In this document: positions 9,356 through 23,801 of the stretch, one piece after another
How positions within the stretch are numbered: the stretch's first letter is position 1
Layout of the letters: each line of letters begins with the position of its first letter
NCBI GenBank assembly: GCA_946479335.1
Contig: CAMLFP010000007.1
Location: 1 to 42,269, forward strand
Reading direction: 5' to 3'
Length of the DNA: 42,269 nucleotides
Source: an uncultured Archangium sp.
GTDB taxonomy: Bacteria; Myxococcota; Myxococcia; Myxococcales; Myxococcaceae
Made by a program: the position numbers and the translations under genes
Notes under the pieces: model-generated
Databases searched by the model: none
What the model saw: only the letters and a program-made list of their open reading frames with translations
Told to the model about the DNA's origin: nothing

Positions 9356-11402
9356 CGCGCACCTCGGAGATCTCGTCGCCCTCGAGGAGCTGATCGATGA
9401 TCTCCTGCCCGCGCGTCACTTCTCCGAACGACGTGTAGCGGCTGTCGAGGTGCGGCTGCGCGGAGGTGGTGACGAAGAACTGCGAGCCGCCGGTGTCGCG
9501 CCCGGAGAGCGCCATGCCCACCACGGAGCGCGTGTACGGCCGGTGGTTGATTTCGCAGCGGATGGTGTAGCCGGGCCCGCCGTTGCCGTCGCCGCGCGGG
9601 TCTCCGCCCTGCACCACGAAGTCAGGCACCACACGGTGGAAGGTGAGGTTGCGAAAGAAGCCGCGCTGCGCGAGCGCGACGAGGTTGGCCGAGGTCAGCG
9701 GCGCGTCGTCGGTGAACAGCGAGATCTCGAACGTGCCCTTCGCCGTGGACACCGCGAGCTTCGTGCCCTTCTCCACCCGCGGGAGCCGCGAGACGTTGCT
9801 GTCGGTCGACTCCACGTTCTGCGCGAAGAGCGGCGCGCCCTCGAGCTTGCTGATCGCGTCGGCGGCGGCGGTGCGCACCATGAAGTGCGGCGAGCCCAGC
9901 CACCGCTTCAAGTCGGGGATCGCCTCTTTCGCGTCGAGGATCGCGAGCGCTTCAGCGACCGGCGGCGCGACGTCGGCCAGCGGCGCGACCTTCGCGGCGA
10001 GCTGACGGATCGCGGCGATCTGCGTGGTGTCGTTGAGATGCGCCAGCGATGACGCGGCGGCGGTGGCGATGATCAGATCATCAGACTGCAGCAGCGCGCC
10101 CAGCTTCTCCCGTGACGCGGGCGCGTCGAGCAGGCCCAGCAACTCGACCGCCGCAGATCTCACGCGCGCGTCGAGGTGATCCGCGTACGGCACGATCTGC
10201 GGTGCGAGCTGCGCGGCGTCGAGCTTCACCCTGGTGTCGATCAGCGCCTGCAGGCCCAGCTGGATCCGGCGCGCCGCTCCGACGCGATCGGCTCCGCAGC
10301 GCGCGGTCTCCGTCATGGAGCCCGACAGCCGATCGAGCGCGTACGCCAACCGGCAATCGATGATGGCGAGATCACGCGCCGTCTTTTGATCGACCGCCTT
10401 GCCGCCCGCGAGCTGCGCGCGGAGCGTGCCCAGCAACGTCGCGCCCGCCGACGGCAGCTCGGACTGCGTCAACGCCAGCAACGGCTGACCGCCACCCGCG
10501 CTGTCTCCGCGAATCAGCTGCTGCGCGCGCACGTTGAGTTCGCCGAGCGCCTCCAGCGCCGGGCACGCCGACGACTCACACCGCACCGCGCGCTTCGCCA
10601 ACGCCCGCGTGGCCTCGACCGCGACGCGATAGTCGGCATCATCGAGCGCGCTGCGCAGCACGGGCACGTCGGCGTCGGTGCCCACGTCACCCAGGCCCTT
10701 CGCGGCTTGTGCCCGAACCTCCGGTGACGCGTCGGTCAGCGCGGTCAGCAGCGCGGCGCGCGACGACGCATTCTTCGAGGTCACCAGCGCGTACACCGCG
10801 CCGAAGCGCACCTCGTCGGGTTGCGACTTCGCGAGCAGGTCGGCCAACACCGGGAACGCGCGGTCGGGGAGCACCGCTTTCGAGCGCTGCGCCACCCCCA
10901 GCGCCACGGCCGCACGGGCGCGCTCCGCCGCGTTCGCGCCGAGGCGATCAACGAGCCGCTCGATCAGCGGCGGCGTCGAAACCCGGCCCATCGCCTCGAG
11001 GATCATCAGGCGCGCGGCCGCGTCGGTCTCCACGAGCTCGCGCGCGAGCAGCCCGTCGGTGAGCCGCGTCTTCGCGTCAACCGGCAGCGGGACCCACGAC
11101 TGCCCGAGCAACCCGGCGGCGAAGGCGGCCTCCGCGCGCACGCTCGCGTCGGCGTCAGCCAGCCCGTCGACGATCACCCCCGCGGTCGACGGGAGCTGCA
11201 ACCGCCCCAGCGCGAGGAACGCGCGCCGCCGCACCGCGGCCTCTTCACTCGTGCGCGCCCACTGCGAGAGCTCGCCGGGCGCGCGGCGATCTTCCCAGTC
11301 GGCGATGGCGGTGAGCTGCGGGGCCTGCGCCTTCTTCATCGCGCCCGACTGAGAAGCGCAGGCGCCAAGCAGCACCACCAACGAGATCGAGATCGTGCGC
11401 AT
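9342..11402 (-). CDS. lipoprotein: HEAT repeats fused to a cyclophilin-type prolyl isomerase
   Basis: 686 residues. The signal peptide ends in the lipobox LGAC (Cys15), so an outer-membrane or periplasmic lipoprotein is expected. Residues of about 35-530 are helical HEAT-like repeats (recurring patterns such as A..ALG and VR..AA.GL) forming a curved scaffold. The last 145 residues are a cyclophilin domain: FHRVVPDFVVQGGD holds the Arg, Phe and Gln of the active site, followed by FFVTT and LD..YTSFGEV. It probably assists folding of exported clients held by the HEAT array. The start at 11402 is set by the signal peptide; a far longer frame upstream is not coding. The end overlaps the kinase gene by 14 bp on the opposite strand. 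Confidence 0.9.
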   Translation of the reverse strand: MRTISISLVVLLGACASQSGAMKKAQAPQLTAIADWEDRRAPGELSQWARTSEEAAVRRRAFLALGRLQLPSTAGVIVDGLADADASVRAEAAFAAGLLGQSWVPLPVDAKTRLTDGLLARELVETDAAARLMILEAMGRVSTPPLIERLVDRLGANAAERARAAVALGVAQRSKAVLPDRAFPVLADLLAKSQPDEVRFGAVYALVTSKNASSRAALLTALTDASPEVRAQAAKGLGDVGTDADVPVLRSALDDADYRVAVEATRALAKRAVRCESSACPALEALGELNVRAQQLIRGDSAGGGQPLLALTQSELPSAGATLLGTLRAQLAGGKAVDQKTARDLAIIDCRLAYALDRLSGSMTETARCGADRVGAARRIQLGLQALIDTRVKLDAAQLAPQIVPYADHLDARVRSAAVELLGLLDAPASREKLGALLQSDDLIIATAAASSLAHLNDTTQIAAIRQLAAKVAPLADVAPPVAEALAILDAKEAIPDLKRWLGSPHFMVRTAAADAISKLEGAPLFAQNVESTDSNVSRLPRVEKGTKLAVSTAKGTFEISLFTDDAPLTSANLVALAQRGFFRNLTFHRVVPDFVVQGGDPRGDGNGGPGYTIRCEINHRPYTRSVVGMALSGRDTGGSQFFVTTSAQPHLDSRYTSFGEVTRGQEIIDQLLEGDEISEVRVIAP

Positions 11403-11475
11403 CCACCGCCTGTAAAAACGCGACGCAAGGTTGTCGAGTGCAAAGCGGCCAACAAGCCGTACACTTCCACGTCGC

Positions 11476-12269
11476 ATGCAGTGCCCTTCTTGCAACGCCG
11501 AAATCGACGACGACGCCTCGATCTGCCCGAACTGCGACGCCGTGCTCGATGCCTCCTTCCTCGAAGCCCCCTCGCCTGCGCCGAAGGTGAAGCGCCCGCC
11601 GTCGAAGCCGGCGGCGAAGCCCGTCGCGCGACGCCCGCCCACGCGCCCCGGAGCGCCCGCCGTCAAGAAGCGCCCCGCGCCTGCGCCAGTGAGCGATGAG
11701 GTGACGCCTCCGCCGAAGCCGAAGCAAGACTGGCGCTCGCAGCTCTCGGAGGCCGACTGGAAGGAGAACGAGGGCCGCGCGCCCGAGAAGTTCGTGGTCG
11801 ACAAGGCGATCGACGCCAACCAGGAGATGAAGGACGCCAGCCAGTACCTGATGTCACTCTCGCTGGCCGACAAGCTGGCGCTGGGCGGCGCGGCGCTGCT
11901 GCTGATCTCCACGTTCCTCCCGTGGGCGGAGACCGCGAAGGAAGGCGACATCCTCGGAGTGTTCTCCTCGGGTGCGATCGTCACCGTGCTGTCCGCTGCG
12001 GCGATCGGCGGCATCCTCGTGCGCACGCGCAAGCTGATGCCCGACATGAACCCGTTGCTCCCGTGGATCGCGCAGCTCGGCGCGGTGGGCATCAGCGGGC
12101 TGTGGTGCCTCGTGTACTTCAAGCTCGCGTGGGACCACACGCTCGTGCAGGGCGCGTACGGCGCCGACAAGATCTGGGCCTCCAAGCCGGCGTTCGGGCT
12201 CATCCTCGCGTTGCTCGCGGGCATCACCTCGGTGGTCGGCACGGTCTTCGGCCTGAAAGACATGGGCAA

Positions 12270-12273
<4 letters not shown>
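11476..12273 (+). CDS. zinc-ribbon membrane protein heading a MoxR-DUF58 operon
   Basis: A 265-residue protein with no recognised full-length family. Cys3, Cys6, Cys17 and Cys20 form a CxxC-N10-CxxC zinc ribbon. Residues 30-80 are a Pro/Ala/Lys-rich linker, then a charged helical part, then four hydrophobic segments in the C-terminal half (around 137-154, 164-183, 195-216 and 237-260). It therefore places a cytoplasmic zinc ribbon on a four-helix membrane module. Its stop overlaps the MoxR start (ATGA). The ATG at 11476 is the only start that includes the ribbon; no ribosome binding site is evident, so initiation may be leaderless or weak. It may recruit the MoxR ATPase to the membrane, but this is inference. 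Confidence 0.8.
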
Positions 12274-13180
<907 letters not shown>

Positions 13181-13184
<4 letters not shown>

Positions 13185-14485
13185 TCCCCACCACGCGCGC
13201 CCTGTGGTTGGCGGCGTTGACCCTGGTGCCCGCGGCGGTGGCGTTGCTCGAGCCGGTCATCGCGCCCGGGTTGCTGATCTTCGACGCGGTGTTGCTGGCG
13301 TTGATCGTCATCGACTTCCTCCGCGCGCCGCACGCGAACGCGCTCCATGTGACACGCGTAGTGGCGCCGATCATCTCCGCGGGTCGCGAGGCCACCGTGG
13401 AGCTGCACGCGACGCTGACGCCCGGCGCTTCGGGGCCGCTGGCTGGCGAGCTGCGCGACTTCGTGTCGCCGGGCCCGAAGGTTGAAGGCCATCAGCAGCG
13501 CTTCGTGCTGCGCGACTTCCTCACGCTGCGCTACCGCGTCACGCCGTCGACGCGAGGCGCGTTGCAGTGCGGCCCGCTGACGGTGCGGTTGTCGGGGCCA
13601 CTGGGGCTCGCGGCGCGGCAGGTGCAGCTCGACGTGCGCGACGAGGTGAAGGTCTTCCCCGATCTCACCGCGCTCTCGCATGACGCGCACACGCTGGCGC
13701 GCGCCGAAGCCAACCCCTCGCGCGTGCGACGCGTGCGCGGCGAGGGCCGCGAGTTCGAGTCGCTCCGCGAGTACCGTGTGGGAGACGAGCCGCGCACCAT
13801 CGACTGGAAGGCCACCGCGCGCCGCGGGAAGCCGCTGGTGCGGCGCTACCAACCGGAGAAGAACCAGCAGGTGTTGCTGCTCCTCGACTGCGGGCGGCAC
13901 ATGACCGGCGAGGTCGCGGGTCGGAGGAAGCTGGACCACGCGGTCGACGCCGCGCTGCGGCTCTCGAAGCTGGCGCTCGATCAAGGCGATCTGGTCGGCG
14001 TGCTGGCCTACGCCGCGGAGGTGCAGGCGTTCCTCCCGCCGCGCCGGGGGCTCTCGCAACTTCGCGCGCTGGCGCAGACGCTCTACCGGGTCGAGGCCAG
14101 CCTCGAGGAGAGCGACCTCGGCGCCGCGCTCGACACCGCGTTCCGCCGCGGCACCCGGCGCTCGCTGGTGGTGGTGCTCACTGATCTCTTCGACCCCGAC
14201 GCCGCCCGCGCGCTGGTCGCCCGCACCGCGCGGCTCACCCCGAAGCACCTGCCGTTGATCATCTCGCTGCAGGACGAAGACGTGCACCACGCGGCGACCG
14301 ACGTGCCCGTCACCGTGACGCAAGCCTTCGAGCGCGTCGCGGCCACGCGCCTCGAGCACGAGCAAGAGGCCACCGTGCGTCAGCTCCGCGACGTCGGCGC
14401 GCGTGTGGTGCGTGGCCCGCCGTCGTACTTCGCGGGCGCCGGCGCCAGCGCGTACCTCGACATCAAGGCGCGCGGGCTGCTCTGA
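13181..14485 (+). CDS. DUF58 domain protein, VWA-like MoxR partner
   Basis: 434 residues starting at a GTG that overlaps the MoxR stop. Two hydrophobic segments at residues 6-45 anchor it in the membrane. The DUF58 signature LREYRVGDEPRTIDWKATAR is in the centre, followed by a VWA-like domain beginning LLLLDCGRHM, where the expected DxSxS metal site reads DCGRH and is therefore probably not a working MIDAS. It is the usual partner of MoxR, acting in assembly of envelope or metal-containing complexes. It ends one base from the convergent thioredoxin-like lipoprotein gene. Confidence 0.92.
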
Positions 14486-14486
14486 C

Positions 14487-14840
14487 TCAGCGGCAATCGA
14501 GCGGGAGGTTCATCAACTGCCGCAGCGCCACGTGCGCGTCGTAGCTGTTCGCGCGGTGATCGGCCGCCGAGTACACGATCTTCCGCCCGCGGGTGATGAC
14601 CAGCCCGTGGCTCTGCCACTTCAGGTTCTCCGCGGCCTCCTTCGCCTCGGGCGCGAGGCTCTGCACCGTGCGCACCGAGACCTGACCGTGGAACTCGTCG
14701 GGGAAGCGGTTCACCTGCGCGCGCGTCGCGTCGCACACGCGGCAGTACTGCAGGTAGTAGTACGTGAGCTGCACCTCATCTTCGCGCTGCGTCGGCGCGC
14801 ACGCGCACAGCAGAGCAGCGATGACGGGCAACCACCTCAC
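14487..14840 (-). CDS. small thioredoxin-like lipoprotein with CxxC
   Basis: 117 residues from a GTG at 14840. A short signal ends in the lipobox-like LCAC (Cys14), suggesting a lipoprotein. Then comes VQLTYYYLQYCRVC with Cys33 and Cys36 as the redox pair, and a short alpha/beta segment (GLVITRGRKIVYSA) consistent with a thioredoxin fold or the Rdx/SelW group. A TTG at 14858 in the same frame is an alternative start. The GTG is preferred because it sits directly before the signal peptide and overlaps the stop of an upstream small frame (GTGA). No close family is recognised; a role as an envelope thiol-redox protein is inferred. Confidence 0.65.
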   Translation of the reverse strand: MRWLPVIAALLCACAPTQREDEVQLTYYYLQYCRVCDATRAQVNRFPDEFHGQVSVRTVQSLAPEAKEAAENLKWQSHGLVITRGRKIVYSAADHRANSYDAHVALRQLMNLPLDCR

Positions 14841-14859
14841 GCGCGCATGGTGACACAAC

Positions 14860-15019
14860 TCACCATGGCAGCAACCGCCTGAACCCGTGGGCCAGCACGA
14901 CCGGGAAGAGCGCCACGTTCCGCAGCAGCGCCAGCGGCCACGCGCTCAAGCCCTCCGAAGCGCCGCGCGATGGCCGTGCCCAGCGTCGCACCCGACAACG
15001 CGTCATGAAGTGAGCGCAT
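14860..15019 (-). pseudogene. possible small frameshifted gene
   Basis: On the minus strand an ATG at 15019 opens MRSLHDALSGATLGTAIA with G/C-ending codons, but this third-position bias vanishes after about 22 codons. It continues in the +1 frame as LSAWPLALLRNVALFPVVLA, ending at the TGA 14860-14862. A single frameshift near 14950 would join the two into one protein of about 53 residues with a hydrophobic C-terminal half. Left unbroken, the first frame ends at 14837 and overlaps the next gene's GTG. GGGGAGG lies 8 bases before the ATG but inside the hairpin 15028-15049. It may be a decayed gene or chance; no family is recognised. Confidence 0.25.
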
Positions 15020-15020
15020 G

Positions 15021-15049
15021 AAAAAAACCTCCCCGCGAACGCGGGGAGG
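15021..15049 (-). terminator. Rho-independent terminator for the VWA gene
   Basis: On the minus strand a perfect 9-bp GC-rich stem (15041-15049 with 15028-15036, 4-base loop) is followed by seven T residues (15027-15021). It stands 26 bases after the stop of the VWA gene. The 3' arm also contains GGGGAGG, which could serve as ribosome binding site for the ATG at 15019. Confidence 0.85.
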
Positions 15050-15074
15050 TCTGGAGTCATTCCCTTCTGTCGCG

Positions 15075-16217
15075 TCAGTTGAGGTCGAACGCCTGCTTCT
15101 GCGCCTGCTTGCGCGCCGACTCGACCACCGCGTCATCCATCGTCTTGCCGCCGGCTGACGCCTTCTTCTTCAGCTCGTTCGCGACGTACGCGTCACGCTC
15201 CGCCGAGAGCTTCTGGATCTTCGCGGTGATGGCCGCGCGGTCGCTCGCCTTCTTCTCGACGTACTGCTCGCGCTCGGCCTCGCTCATCGCCTGCATCTCG
15301 GCGGGCAGCGCGGCGACCGGCACGGTGGCCATCGGCTTGCCTTCCTTCTTCGCGTCGACGAGGTCCCAGTCGTCGTTGCGGTAGTTGACCGACGCCTTCG
15401 CCTTGGCGCGCGTCGAGAGCGAGCCCGCGCTCATCCCCGCGGCGTTCTTGTCTTGCGCGGCCTGGCGCGCGACGGCCTCGCCGCCCTTCGGCCCGTACGC
15501 GATGTACGTGTTGTTCAGCTCCTGCGAGAGCTTCGCGAGCTCGCCGTCTTGCGGCGCGTCGACGCGGGCCACGGCGCGATTCGAATCGATGAAGAGGTAG
15601 TTGCCGTCCGCCAGCTTCGCGGCCTCCGCCCACTGCTGCGCGACGCCGGTCGCCTCATCACCCGCGTGGATGGTGTTCACCACGATGCCCTTGCCGATGG
15701 CGGCCTTCACCGTGTCGCGGAAGTTGAGGGGCCCCTGCGTGAAGGGCTCGTTGCCGGCGATGTAGATGAGCTTCAGGTCCTTCGGGTTGGCGCTCCACTC
15801 GAGCTCCTTCGTCGCGTGCTGAATGGCCGCGCCGCAGTACTCCTCGCCGCCGTTGGTGGTCAGCTTGAAGAGCGCCTCCGACACGCGATCGAGGTCGGTG
15901 GTGAGCGGCACCAGCTGCTTCACGTAGTGCTGCGCACTGGGGATGCCGTCGTTGCCGTAGTGGTACAGCGCGAGCTCGAGGCGCGGGCGCTTGCCGTCTT
16001 TCTTCGCCGTCGCGAAGGTGTTGACGATGCGCCAGAGCTGCTCGCGCGTCTGGTTGATGAGGCCGTCCATCGAGCCCGACGTGTCGAGGAGGATGGCGAT
16101 CTGGATCTTCGGGTCGTTCGCCTGCGCGACGACGGGCGCCTTGTCGGGGACGACGGAGTCAGCGGCGAAGGCGGGCGCGGCGAAGAGAGCAGCGGCGAGC
16201 AGCGAGCGGCGGAACAT
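15075..16217 (-). CDS. secreted von Willebrand factor A domain protein
   Basis: 380 residues. A Sec signal peptide (residues 1-19, cleavage after AFA) is followed by a VWA domain with an intact MIDAS DTSGS at 45-49 and matching later elements (LTTNGGEEYCG, IYIAGNEPF). The C-terminal 130 residues are charged and helical (SEAEREQYVEKK and KIQKLSAERDAY), likely a coiled coil. The VWA binds a divalent metal and probably a protein partner in the periplasm or outside the cell. The start at 16217 is fixed by an AGGAG 7 bases upstream and by the signal peptide. The strong terminator at 15021-15049 follows. Confidence 0.9.
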   Translation of the reverse strand: MFRRSLLAAALFAAPAFAADSVVPDKAPVVAQANDPKIQIAILLDTSGSMDGLINQTREQLWRIVNTFATAKKDGKRPRLELALYHYGNDGIPSAQHYVKQLVPLTTDLDRVSEALFKLTTNGGEEYCGAAIQHATKELEWSANPKDLKLIYIAGNEPFTQGPLNFRDTVKAAIGKGIVVNTIHAGDEATGVAQQWAEAAKLADGNYLFIDSNRAVARVDAPQDGELAKLSQELNNTYIAYGPKGGEAVARQAAQDKNAAGMSAGSLSTRAKAKASVNYRNDDWDLVDAKKEGKPMATVPVAALPAEMQAMSEAEREQYVEKKASDRAAITAKIQKLSAERDAYVANELKKKASAGGKTMDDAVVESARKQAQKQAFDLN

Positions 16218-16233
16218 GGGGATTCTCCTGGGG

Positions 16234-16255
16234 AAAACCAGGCGCGTCGTGCGCC
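16234..16255 (-). terminator. weak terminator-like hairpin after smc
   Basis: On the minus strand GGCGC-ACGAC-GCGCC is followed by TGGTTTT, between the end of smc and the start of the VWA gene. The stem is only five pairs and the T-run is interrupted, so read-through is likely. Confidence 0.35.
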
Positions 16256-16295
16256 GGTCTCCCCAGAAACGACCCATGAATTTTTTCGATCTACC

Positions 16296-19877
<3,582 letters not shown>

Positions 19878-19953
19878 GGGTTTTTCGCCCCTCCGAAATC
19901 GCTACAGGGCCGGTAAATCGGCCTTGGAGCGGGCGGACCTAGCACGCGGCTAT

Positions 19954-19973
19954 TGTCACGAGCAAGCGTGACA
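19954..19973. promoter_or_regulatory. inverted repeat TGTCACG-N6-CGTGACA upstream of smc
   Basis: A perfect 7-bp inverted repeat across six bases, about 80 bases upstream of the smc start. A further GTGAC copy follows at 19983-19987. On the minus strand TTGACG at 19979-19974 precedes it and could be part of a -35 box. It is an operator candidate for smc. Confidence 0.4.
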
Positions 19974-19995
19974 CTACGTCAAGTGACCATATGTT

Positions 19996-21006
19996 TCAGG
20001 GGTGCGCGTCGAGCCATGCGCGGGCCTGTTTCTGCACCTTTGAGTCGGGTTTCGCGAGGCGCTCCATCAGCTGGCGGGCGAGCGGCGACGCGAGGTCCTG
20101 GTACGACTCGAAGGCGTCGGCGTGCATGGTGCCCGGGTAGGCGGCGGCGGCCTTGAGCTCGGCCTGCAACGCGGCCTCGCCGCCGAGAAAGAAGAGGCGC
20201 GCCGGTGAAGGGCCCGCCATCCACTTCTGCGGCTTGAACTGGAGCGCCTCCCACAGCGCGGCGAACTGCGCCGCGACCCAAGGGCCGTCGTCGTCGCACA
20301 GCAGCAGGTTCTGCACGCTGGCCGGGTCGTCGCTGTCGTTGCGCTGGAACGACCTGAACTTCGAGCTGTACTTGGAGCCGCGCTTCGCGATGGCCGGCCG
20401 CCCGTGGAGGAGGATGTCGAGGTTCGCGGCGGCGAAGGTCTGGTCTTTCTCCTGGAGCAGCGCCTCGAGCTGCAGCCGCGCAGCCTGGGCCTCGGCGGGC
20501 AACGCGCGGAGCAGGAAGCCCTTGAGCACGAAGAAGAGCCCCTGCGTGCGCGCGTTGCTCCAGTTCTCGTCGCTGATGCCGGGGAGCGCGTCGACGATGC
20601 CCTTGAGCACCACCGACGGCCCCACCATCGCCTCCAGCGCGAGGTAGTTGCGCGGCGCGAAGTTCAGCAGCGGCACTTCACGCGCGAGGATGCTCGCGGC
20701 CTCGGCTTCGTCGATGGCCTCCGGGTTCTCGGGGAACGGCACCTGGTTCATCAGCGCCTCGAAGCCGAGCCGCAGCTCCGCGATGGCCACGTTGCGCTCG
20801 AGCCGGGTCTTCGACGTCTTGCCGGCCTTCAGTTCGGGCAACAGCGCCACCGGCGCGAAGCCGCAGCCGTGCCCCAGCGCGAACGCGAGATCGAGCTCCG
20901 GCGTCAACGCGACGCCCGGCTTCACGAACTTCGCTCCCGCGGCCTTCGCGCCGTGCTCCAGCGCGCGTGAAGACAGTGCTGCGACACGCCTCTTTTGGGT
21001 CGCCAT
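19996..21006 (-). CDS. protein of unknown function, 336 residues
   Basis: No family is recognised. The protein is soluble, mostly helical and Ala/Leu-rich, without signal peptide or membrane segment, and starts with a basic stretch (ATQKRRVAALSSRALEH). Notable segments are FALGHGCGFAPVALLPELKAG, PRNYLALEAMVGPSVVLKG and LLCDDDGPWVAAQFAALW. The tail, LARQLMERLAKPDSKVQKQARAW, resembles one HEAT/ARM-like helical pair. Third codon positions are strongly G/C-rich, which supports real coding. The ATG at 21006 has a moderate AGGGTG site. It is upstream of smc on the same strand with a 118-bp gap, and divergent from the FMN reductase with only 40 bp between the starts. Confidence 0.8.
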   Translation of the reverse strand: MATQKRRVAALSSRALEHGAKAAGAKFVKPGVALTPELDLAFALGHGCGFAPVALLPELKAGKTSKTRLERNVAIAELRLGFEALMNQVPFPENPEAIDEAEAASILAREVPLLNFAPRNYLALEAMVGPSVVLKGIVDALPGISDENWSNARTQGLFFVLKGFLLRALPAEAQAARLQLEALLQEKDQTFAAANLDILLHGRPAIAKRGSKYSSKFRSFQRNDSDDPASVQNLLLCDDDGPWVAAQFAALWEALQFKPQKWMAGPSPARLFFLGGEAALQAELKAAAAYPGTMHADAFESYQDLASPLARQLMERLAKPDSKVQKQARAWLDAHP

Positions 21007-21046
21007 GACCCGTCACCCTGCCACGATTCTGTGTACAGAGCCGCGC

Positions 21047-21589
21047 ATGACGAAGCTGATGATCGTTCTGGGAAGCGTTCGTGAAGGGCGCGTGGGGTTG
21101 CCCATCGCGCAGTGGGCGAAGTCGAAGGCCGAAGCCGACGGGCGCTTCGAGATCGACTGGGTCGACCTCAAGGAGCTGGCGCTCCCGTTCATGGACGAGC
21201 CCAACCACCCGCGCCTCAAGCAGTACACGAAGGAGCACACCAGGGCCTGGAGCGCGCGCGTGGCCGCGGCCGACGCGTTCCTCTTCGCGTTCCCCGAGTA
21301 CAACTACAGCTACGCGCCGGTCATCAAGAACGCGCTCGACTACCTCTTCGAAGAATGGGCGCGCAAACCGGTGGGCTTCATCAACTGGGGCGGCACCTCG
21401 TCAGGCACGCGCGCGCAGACCGCGCTGCGCATCGTCGTCACCGCCCTGGGCATGATCAGCACCCGCGGCAGCGTGGAGATCGGCTTCCCCGGCAAGCAGA
21501 TCGCCGACGGCGTCTTCACCCCGACCGAGCAGCAGGCGAACGTGCTCAAGACGCAGCTCGATGAGCTGGCGACCTTCCGCAAACCCTGA
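21047..21589 (+). CDS. NAD(P)H-dependent FMN reductase
   Basis: A 180-residue flavodoxin-fold enzyme of the NADPH-dependent FMN reductase family. GSVREGR at 9-15 is the FMN-phosphate loop, and FPEYNYSYAPVIKNALDYL is the family hallmark in the middle, with a following GFINWGGTSSG flavin loop. It probably reduces quinones, azo compounds, chromate or free flavin; the substrate is not visible. The ATG at 21047 is used because the fold starts immediately after it; the ribosome binding site is weak. It stands alone, with divergent and downstream neighbours unrelated. Confidence 0.92.
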   Translation: MTKLMIVLGSVREGRVGLPIAQWAKSKAEADGRFEIDWVDLKELALPFMDEPNHPRLKQYTKEHTRAWSARVAAADAFLFAFPEYNYSYAPVIKNALDYLFEEWARKPVGFINWGGTSSGTRAQTALRIVVTALGMISTRGSVEIGFPGKQIADGVFTPTEQQANVLKTQLDELATFRKP

Positions 21590-21633
21590 GCTCAGTTGAC
21601 AGTCTCAGACGTGTCGACGACTGAGGCGCGCTC

Positions 21634-22337
21634 ATGAGCCGCCGCTTTGATGCCGTCGTCGATACCAATGTGATTCTCGATATCTACTCAGTCACGAACA
21701 TCTTCGAAGCAGCCGCAGCTGATGACGCGAAAGACCTCGAAGCCCGCCGTCTACGCACACGGGATGCGCTGCTGTTGGCATGGCACTTCCACTCCGCAAA
21801 GTGGGTGACATTAAGCGTTCGAAACGAGGCGACTGCGAAGGTCCGAGAGCTGAACTCGCCTGACGTGCAGATGCCCGACGGCCACCACATGCAGATGTCG
21901 ATCTACTTCCAGAAAGAACTGATGTTGAGCGAGTGGTCTGACGAATCGCAGGACGAAGGCCAAGTGAAGGGAAACGCCTGCGACACGCAGCTCGTGGAGC
22001 TTGCGCTGAACAATCGAGTTCCTCTGTTCAGCAGCGAAGGGCTGCGTGCCGATGGAACCATCGACGAGAAAAAAGGGCTGCGAAAGAAAGCGAGAGCACG
22101 CGGCGTGGAGGTGACTACGCCCAGCAAATTCCTCGGGACGAACGTCGATGCATATACCCGCGCATTCTTGTCGCGGTTCGATGAAGTCGCCCCGGCCTTT
22201 GTCGCTTCGCAGAAGAACAGCGAAGCCAGCCGCAACGCGCTGCTGTATCGCCGGGCCTTCGTTAATTTCGTGCTGCGCGGAGATCTCACCCTCAGCCGAA
22301 ATCTCCCCGGGCGCCCGCGTTGGATGCTCGCAAGCTC

Positions 22338-22341
<4 letters not shown>
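21634..22341 (+). CDS. orphan PIN-domain-like protein, low GC
   Basis: A 235-residue protein beginning with a PIN signature: FDAVVDTNVILDIYS with Asp10, then Glu65 in RNEATAKV, Asp117 in CDTQLVELAL and an acidic SSEG at 133-136, the spacing of a metal-dependent ribonuclease pocket. It is longer than toxin-type PIN proteins (about 130) and has a helical C-terminal extension. No antitoxin gene adjoins. GC content is clearly lower than that of the neighbours (28 of 60 bases in 21661-21720), with A/T-ending codons, so recent acquisition is likely. GAGG lies 7 bases before the ATG. Its stop codon overlaps that of the convergent HtrA gene in the palindrome TTAA. Confidence 0.72.
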
Positions 22342-23702
<1,361 letters not shown>

Positions 23703-23801
23703 AGCGTTGGCAGGCACTCTAAACGCGCCACGCGCCCGGGGATTTCCCGGTAGTGTCGACCTGTCGTTTCCCCGGCCGAAGAAAGCTGCCCGAACTCCCG
23801 T

